Positions 58,090 to 64,000 of a stretch of 64,000 nt of DNA are shown piece after piece (position 1 is the first letter of the stretch; every line of letters starts with the position of its first letter). The stretch comes from Inia geoffrensis (taxonomy: Eukaryota > Chordata > Mammalia > Artiodactyla > Iniidae), in NCBI GenBank assembly GCA_036417435.1, contig CM070903.1, positions 4,151,001 to 4,215,000 of the forward strand, read 5' to 3'. The notes beneath the pieces were generated by a model, which made no database searches, had not been told where the DNA came from, and worked only from the letters and a program-made list of their open reading frames with translations. The position numbers and the translations under genes were made by a program.

Positions 58090-58786
58090 GGGTGGATGAG
58101 CTTCCTGGGGCTGCTGTTAAGAAAGCACCTCACTCAATACTCTGTACTGAGCTATATGGGAATAGAATCTAAAAAAAGAGTGGAGAGACGTATATGTAAA
58201 ACCGATTCACTGTGCTGTACAGCAGAAACTAACACAACATTGTAAATCAACTACACTCCAATAAAAATTAATTAAAAGAAATAAACATTAGCTTCCGCTT
58301 CAATATTTTTTTTTTAAAAAAGAAACACGGGTTTTAAAACAACAGAAATGTGTTCTCTCACAGTTCTGGAAGCCAGAAGTCCCAAATCGCTCTCACTGCG
58401 CCGGCAAGGTGCGTGCCAAGGTGCCAGCAGGGCTGTGGTCCCTCCGGAGGCTCTAGGGGAGAACCTGTTCCTTGTCTCCTGCAGCTGCTGTAGGCTGCCC
58501 GGTATCCTTGGTTTGCGGCCCCATCACTTGAATCTCATCTGTGTGGTCGCATGGCCTTCTCTTCCGCGTGTGTGTATGTGAAATCTCCCTCTGCTTTCCT
58601 TTTGTAAGGCCACCTGTGATGACATTTAGGGCCCGTGTGGATAATCCAGGATCATCTTCTCATCTCAAGAGCTTTAGTTGAATCATATCTGCAATGTCCT
58701 TTTTTGCTGTATGAGGTCAGAGTCACAGGTTCCAGGAATTAGGAAGGACGTGGGTGTCTTTGGGGCACAATCATTCAGCCTTTCAC
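58090..58786 (-). mobile_element. MLT1-like LTR split by an L1 3' end
   Basis: Left piece 58090-58134 ('gagcttcctggggctgctgt'); right piece from about 58322 ('aaaacaacagaaatgtgttc', 'ggcccgtgtggataatccag', 'aggacgtgggtgtctttggg'). Confidence 0.75.
58135..58320 (+). mobile_element. L1 3' end inserted in the LTR
   Basis: 'attcactgtgctgtacagca', 'gaaactaacacaacattgta' and 'aatcaactacactccaataa' are the L1 3' terminus. The flanking words 'aagaaagcac' and 'aagaaacac' may be an eroded duplication. Confidence 0.85.
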
Positions 58787-59711
58787 GGATGGTGGCTGCC
58801 AGGAGGAGAGGTGCCCTTGGTGGTGTAGTCAGGCTCTGGGTGCCTGTGACCTCTGTCTCGTGCTGCAGGTGGGCCCAGGGATGCCTGCAAAGGAACAGGT
58901 GTAGACTGGCGAAGGGAGCCACGGAGGACCTCGGTACACTGGAGAGCACTTCGGGCTGAGGGTCCTCTCTCCACCTCCTCCCCTCCTGCTGTCACACTCT
59001 GGAGGGCCCAGGGTCCCTCCGGGGACAGAGCCCGAGGCGTGCTCCACGCTCTGGCGGCCCGCACATGGCAACCGGAGGTCGTCGCCCTGACCCTGAGCCT
59101 CGGTTTGAGTCTGAATCCCACCAGGAGTGGGACTTCAGGGACTTTGCGTCTCGTGGCTGGAGCCTGTCCCCTGGGGCTGTGGTTCTCACAGCAGCCCATG
59201 AATGCAGGTCAGCGGGGGCCTCAGAAGGAGGAGGCAGGGCGGGGCCTGCTCTGAGGGCTCACAGGCCATCAGGCTGGCCACCCTGGCCGAGGTCACTCCC
59301 TCCACACTATGGCTCGACGTCCCAGCACAGCTGCTCTGTCACTGTCGACTCCAGGGGACTCTCCCAGGGACCTACAGGGGTCAGGACCTGAGGTCCAGCC
59401 ACGCTGAGCACCCTTGCTCCACAGCCTGCCCTGGTGATGGGATTGAGGGGGTAGTGACGCCACTGGCTGCTGACGCAGGCCCACTGCTGCTGCTGGGACG
59501 GCACATGGGGCTCAGGAACCTCCAGGTGGTGGTTTGGAGGAAGGATGCTGAGAGAGCCCCACCCCCCAGTGGGGTTCCTGGAGGCACTGCTTTGAGGGGT
59601 CCACTCCCGGCCTGTGAGCTTCTCTCTCCTCTGTCCCCACGGAGACCCGGGAGCCCAGGTTCCTTCAGCCACAGGATGCTGTCCCCCAAGCTCCCTGCTT
59701 TACCACCCCTT
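58787..59711. other. Unassigned GC-rich sequence
   Basis: The 239-codon frame 59202-59921 has no domain and its last third is antisense MLT1, so it is not called. Confidence 0.5.
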
Positions 59712-60152
59712 TACCAGTGTTCTGGGGCTGCTGTGACCAAGCGCCACAAACTGGGTGACTTTAAACGACGGGCGTTTATTGCCTCCCGGTTCTGGAGGCC
59801 AGAATCCAGGATCAAAGTGTCCGTAGGTCCTGCTCTCCCTGAAACCAGTCAGGGTGAGTCCTCCCAGGCATCTTCCAGCGTCTGGGGGCTGCTGGCAGTC
59901 CCTGGTGTCCTCGGCTTGTAGACGCTTCACTCCAGTCTCTGCCTCTATGTTCCCAAGGCCTCTCCCTCTGCGTCTGTCCACGTTTCTTGCTTCTTTAAGG
60001 ACACTTGTCATAGGCTTGCCCTAATCCAACATGACCTCATCTAAACTTTGTGACATCTGCAAAGACCCTACTTCCAAACAAGGTCACTCCCACGAGTACC
60101 AGGAGTTGGGACTGCAACATCTCTTTTAGGGGACGTGATTCACCCCATAACC
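59712..60152 (-). mobile_element. MLT1-type solo LTR
   Basis: Antisense: 'gttctggggctgctgtgacc', 'agcgccacaaactgggtgac', 'ccctaatccaacatgacctc', 'accctacttccaaacaaggt', 'gtgattcaccccataacc'. Confidence 0.85.
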
Positions 60153-60288
60153 ACCCCCATGGGTGAAGCCTCAGGCAGCGCCCCACCTGGCTGATGGCAC
60201 TTTGTGAGGGGGAGTCCTGTTCATTCTTCATCGGTTTGGGGGGTAGGTTATTGTGGTCACAGCTGCCTGTCATCAGCTCCAAGAGGTG

Positions 60289-60864
60289 TGTGGACAGATC
60301 TGCCATATCAGTAAACAAAGGATGTTGTGGCCATCAGGCCATCAGCCACTGCAGCCATCAGAGACTGTGCATCCTGAGGGGATTCAGGACAGAGCAAAGC
60401 AGGATACTGGCCCTAGATCATTAAGGTGCACATCAAAGGAATGATTTCCATGGGCCCAGACTCTTGCATCTTCCCTTACACAGAAAAACCCCAAATTCAT
60501 TAATTTGAGATGTCTGGTTTTCTTTAATTTACAGTAATCTTTTGATGTTCCAACTACCTGGTTTTTGTTGTAAAAACTCTTGTATAACAACATATATGTG
60601 CATATATATATCACTTTGCTGTACACCTGTACACCTGAAAGTAACACAACATTGTCAATTAACTATACTTTAATTTTTTAAAAAAGTTTTTAAAAAAGGT
60701 TAAAGAAAAACCACTCCTATATACCCTGGCTCCTCCCTGACCTCTTTGGAGCAGTTTCTCAGGGCTATCTGAGAGGCTGCCTCCCGGGCTTGAGTCCTCA
60801 GAAAGTCCCCCAAATAAAACATAATTCTTAACTTTCAGGTTCTGTATTTTTTTTTCAGTCAACA
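60289..60864 (-). mobile_element. LTR-like repeat, copy 3 (split by an L1 3' end)
   Basis: Antisense of the repeat at 43775: 'gactcttgcatcttccctta', 'gatgttccaactacctggtt', 'tcctatataccctggctcct', 'cttaactttcaggttctgta' and the end 'agtcaaca'. Interrupted at about 60598-60708. Confidence 0.75.
60598..60708 (+). mobile_element. L1 3' end in the LTR-like repeat
   Basis: 'tatatatcactttgctgtac', 'acctgaaagtaacacaacat' and 'tgtcaattaactatacttta' are an L1 3' terminus followed by A-rich tail. Confidence 0.75.
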
Positions 60865-61596
60865 GGTGGCATGATGGAAATGCCAGGATTTTACCCAGAA
60901 GGGAATCAAGACTCCAGTGGAGAAAACAAGGAAAGCAGACAAACTACTGCAGGGATCCCAGGGTATACTTGGGGTTTTGGTCATCTGACCAAAAGGGTCA
61001 AAGTTTACACCCTGCAAACATATTGGAACATCACAGAAATGATCAGAAACACCAGCCTGAAATTTGAGGAGCGCAGACGTGAACTGCTCCCAAGTTCAAA
61101 ACTATTTCCACGGGGCTTTGCAACGTCCCTCCACTGTCATCTAAAACCAAATTCTGATATGTTGTTTTTCAGGGTCCTCCCTACTCCAATACAGCAGATT
61201 ATTTTAAATAGTAAAGCATTATGTAGGCAACATCATGGACTGCAAACAGGAGGCTGATGGCCACCATAGCAATTCATTCTGCTAATAGGTCTACGTCACA
61301 AACGAGACGTATGAGAAAAAAGCAGGAAACAAAGCTTTACCAACAATATAGCCACATCTTTATAACAAGAAGAGGCAAACTCTTCTCCAACCCCAACAAC
61401 ATATGCATGCAATACAGAAAAAGGATTTTAAAAAAACGCACCAAAATCTCAACAGTGGTTCCCACTGTAGGGAGTGTGGAGGTGGGGTCAGTTCTTTCCC
61501 TCGCTTTTTATAGGAACTCTGACTGGCAGGGTTGAAGACATCCTTGAGGTTTGTCCCGAGCCCTGGGCAAGCATGACTCTTGCCCTCCGTTGAGGC
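60865..61596. other. Unassigned stretch between two inverted LTR-like copies
   Basis: The 128-codon frame at 60871-61257 has no recognisable domain. 61400-61560 looks like an old L1M 3' end ('aaaatctcaacagtggttcc'). I see no retroviral gag, pol or env motif. Confidence 0.45.
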
Positions 61597-62032
61597 TGTC
61601 GACTGAAAAAAAGTGCACAACCTAAAAGTTGAGAATTATGTTTTATGTGGCAGACATACTGAGAACTTCAAGCCAGGGACATAGCCTCTCAGATGCTCTG
61701 AGGGACTGATCTGAAGAGATCAAGGAGGTCCCAGGATGTAGAGGAGTTTTTGCAACAAAAACTAGGTAGTTGGAACATCAAAAGATAACTGTTAATTAAA
61801 GAAAAACAGACACCTCAAGTTAATGATCTCTCTGTATGGGAAGATGCAAGAGTCAGGGCTCATGGAAATCATTCCTTTGAAATGCACCTTAAAGATCTAG
61901 GGCCAGTATCCTGCTTTTCTCCATCCTGAATCCCCTCAGGATGCACAGTCTCTGGTGGCTGTAGTGGCTGCTGGCTTGATGGCCACAACATCCTTTGTTT
62001 ACTGAAATGGCAGGCGACATTCCTCGTCCACA
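61597..62032 (+). mobile_element. LTR-like repeat, copy 2
   Basis: Same repeat in sense: 'tgtcgactgaaaa', 'gcacaacctaaaagttgaga', 'catcaaaagataactgttaa', 'gggaagatgcaagagtcagg', ending 'cctcgtccaca'. About 435 bases, shorter than copy 1. Confidence 0.8.
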
Positions 62033-63409
62033 AGTCCAGAACCATGAGTTATGTGAAAGCACCTGACATCTCCTCTGTGTGAACAAGTGGGTGGCTTTTT
62101 TTTTTTTTTCTTGTGCCAATTTACTATGGGAGAACAGCAGCCAAAGGGCATACCTTAAAGTTTCCAAGATACCTGAAACTCAGGGTAAGCAAAGCTTATC
62201 TAGGATTATTTACCTGGTGACAGAAATGGCTCTTTGAAAAGTCTTTCTACCACTGTGTCAACAGTACTGAGTTAAAATGTAAATTATTAACACATTCTTA
62301 TAAAAAAAGACACAGAAAGCCCATTAATGGTATATCATAGTTACCTACACGATATTATTTTCCAGTTGCTTAATATACTTACAAAGCATAAAGGCTATAA
62401 CTGTCAAGGGAGGGAGGCCAGCAAAGATCGCATTTGCCATGCAGCTTTGCAGATTAGAAAGTAAATGGAATGGCTCATATTTCAAAGACTTTTCTCAGCA
62501 CCTATTGTCCTCTTGCCCAAGGAATCTTGTAGGTTTAGGAAGAAAGATTCTTTCTGAGAACTGAAAAATCTCGTATGGGCCAGACCCCATCCCAAAGCCA
62601 GGCTAGACGTCCCTTTTCTGCCCCTAGGTGACTTTATAGAACTCGTTTTTCTTTAAGGCTGGTTGTCGCCTCCCCAGTGCGTGTGCTAATAATCAGCCAG
62701 AGTTAAGTGTCCCAGGAGCAGAACAGAATAGTCCGAGGACGTCATTGCCCCTCTCCAGTTGCTAGGCAACGCCTCCTTCGCGGAGATGGACAAAACAGGT
62801 TGGGGGAGATACCAGAAAAGAAGCCTTCTTGTTCCAGGTCAGCCCCACTGCCCCCTGGAAGGGGACAAGACAGGGGAGCCTCTCTCGGGGCCACCCACTC
62901 AAGAGGCATCGTTGTCCCCTCTTCCCCTGCGTCCTCAATTCAATGGAAGAGAACTTGAAGCCCCTGGGTGCGGCTGGTGTGTGTTACCAAGTGTAATCCC
63001 GAGGGGAATTCTTCCATGCCCGCCGTCTCATCCTCCGCCATCACCTGGTTACTGCCTGGACGGCCCGAGTGGGCGGCGACGGGCTCCATCAGTTTATTGG
63101 ATTCCAACTGAGAAATGTCGCTCAACCATGGGGAGGTTGGCGATCTCCTGATTCACTGACTGCAGGTTGCAGACATTTGCAGTGGCTGTCAACCAGGTGG
63201 GAGGCTGCTGCAATCCCTTTTCCAGGTTTTTACAGTCAGTTCATTGCACTGTCTAAAAGAGTCCCCAGAGCAGGAGGCAGGGCTGGAGATGGAAGATGTG
63301 ATCAGCTTTTGGACAGACAGACACAGACCAGGTTTTGGACTCCATCAAGCTCTGCTGTGTATACACTGACTGCAGCCTGGGGCAGGGGTCTTTCCATGTC
63401 CTTTCCACT
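62033..63409. other. Unassigned sequence with an RFX-like palindrome
   Basis: No gene recognised. A T-run lies at 62096-62110. The 13-base palindrome at 62758-62770 is described separately. Confidence 0.45.
62758..62770. promoter_or_regulatory. RFX / EF-C type palindrome
   Basis: 'gttgctaggcaac' is the full 13-base inverted-repeat site of RFX-family proteins (X-box, EF-C/MDBP type). A CRE-like 'gacgtcat' lies 12 bases to its left (62738-62745). Function is an inference from motif match. Confidence 0.45.
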
Positions 63410-63730
63410 TCCTTTGAAAAGTGGATATTTTCTCCTAGGAATCAGCCCAACAGAAATGCTTGCACAGGGATATGTGTGACGGTGTTTATGACCACATTGT
63501 AATAGCAACAACAGCAAAAAAAGGAGACTAGATGAAGGTGATTAATAGAGGAATGCTGTTATTTCTGCATGTCTGTGTAATGAAATACTACTCAGGCTTT
63601 AAGAAGAACGAGGTAGGTCTATGTGTGTGGAGGTGGGAGGAAGCCCTTGATATTTTACCAAGAGGAGCAAATTAATTAAGTATAAGTACATTACAAAAAG
63701 CTGTGTGTGTATGGATAGACACGTGTCTAT
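63410..63730 (+). mobile_element. L1M 3' fragment
   Basis: 'tctcctaggaatcagcccaa', 'tgaccacattgtaatagcaa' and 'gtaatgaaatactactcagg' resemble old L1 3' sequence in sense. Confidence 0.6.
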
Positions 63731-64000
63731 TGTGAATGAATAATTTTGCTGCCATATCAGTACACAAAGGATGTTGCAGCCATCAAGCCATCACATTACA
63801 GCAGCTGGGATGGTGAGCCTTGAGGGAACTCGGGATGAAGACCAATGTGTTGCCCACTGCCCACCTCTCAGCCAGGGAAGCCACCCGCAGCTGTGCACCC
63901 TGTGAGGATTTGGGATGGAGAAAAGCAGGAGACTGGTCCCAGGTAGCTGAGGTGCAGGTCGAAGGAATGATTTCAGTGAGCCCAGACTCTTGCATCTTCC
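63731..64000 (-). mobile_element. LTR-like repeat, copy 4 (runs off the window end)
   Basis: Antisense of the repeat at 43775: 'tgtgaatgaa' start, 'atcagtacacaaaggatgtt', 'catcaagccatcacattaca', 'gactcttgcatcttcc' at the window edge. Confidence 0.8.

Noticed and set aside
59202..59921. 239-codon open frame on the plus strand
   Set aside because: No domain; the last third is antisense MLT1 LTR and the rest is GC-rich with few stops in any phase.
43775..62032. A provirus bounded by LTR copies 1 and 2, both on the plus strand
   Set aside because: The 17 kb between them is ordinary host sequence with unrelated repeats, with no primer-binding site, polypurine tract or gag/pol/env motif.

Overview
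This window is mammalian nuclear DNA, most likely from a cetacean. The strongest evidence is fourteen copies of tRNA-derived SINEs of the CHR family, in both the short and the long form. Each has the head sequence with the box A and box B of a tRNA-like pol III promoter, several end in a long A-tail, and many keep clean target-site duplications. I saw no BovB/Bov-A (ruminant) or PRE-1 (pig) signature. The species is an inference from repeat content alone.

I found no intact protein-coding gene. The only host-gene-like protein remnant is a KRAB/C2H2 zinc-finger pseudogene on the minus strand at about 1985-3425. It has an in-frame stop in the KRAB box, decayed fingers, and KRAB-A, KRAB-B and finger sequence joined without introns. 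Every other long open frame lies in a repeat, is a shadow of one, or is low-complexity or GC-rich non-coding sequence.

Layout. 0-5 kb: an L1 ORF2 fragment, the zinc-finger pseudogene, and unassigned sequence. 5-17 kb: an MLT1 LTR, four CHR-type SINEs, L1 3' ends and MIRs. 17-20 kb: an old L2 split by an L1, a MER5A-like element and an LTR. 20-26.5 kb: two GGAT minisatellites, an alternating TA/CA block, and a C-rich, CpG-dense patch at 26.3-26.5 kb. 27-34 kb: an inverted (twin-primed) L1 flanked by perfect 14-bp duplications and carrying two SINEs. 35-41 kb: L1M, an MLT1 LTR abutting a Tigger1 remnant, and five SINEs, two of them splitting an LTR and an L1. 43.5-62 kb: a strong CTCF-like motif, four copies of one LTR-like repeat (the last running off the window end), a run of MLT1 LTRs mostly on the minus strand, a gammaretrovirus-like (ERV1) solo LTR, and a perfect 20-bp hairpin at 46.92 kb.

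The elements do not form an operon or pathway. What the window records is a time series of insertions: L2 and MIR first, then MLT1, Tigger and L1M, then younger L1, then CHR SINEs. I did not find a new biological system. The best leads are the twin-primed L1 with a hexanucleotide expansion at its joint, the perfect hairpin, the clustered LTR-like repeat, and the CTCF and RFX motif candidates. All repeat family names come from recognition by eye and need RepeatMasker to confirm them.
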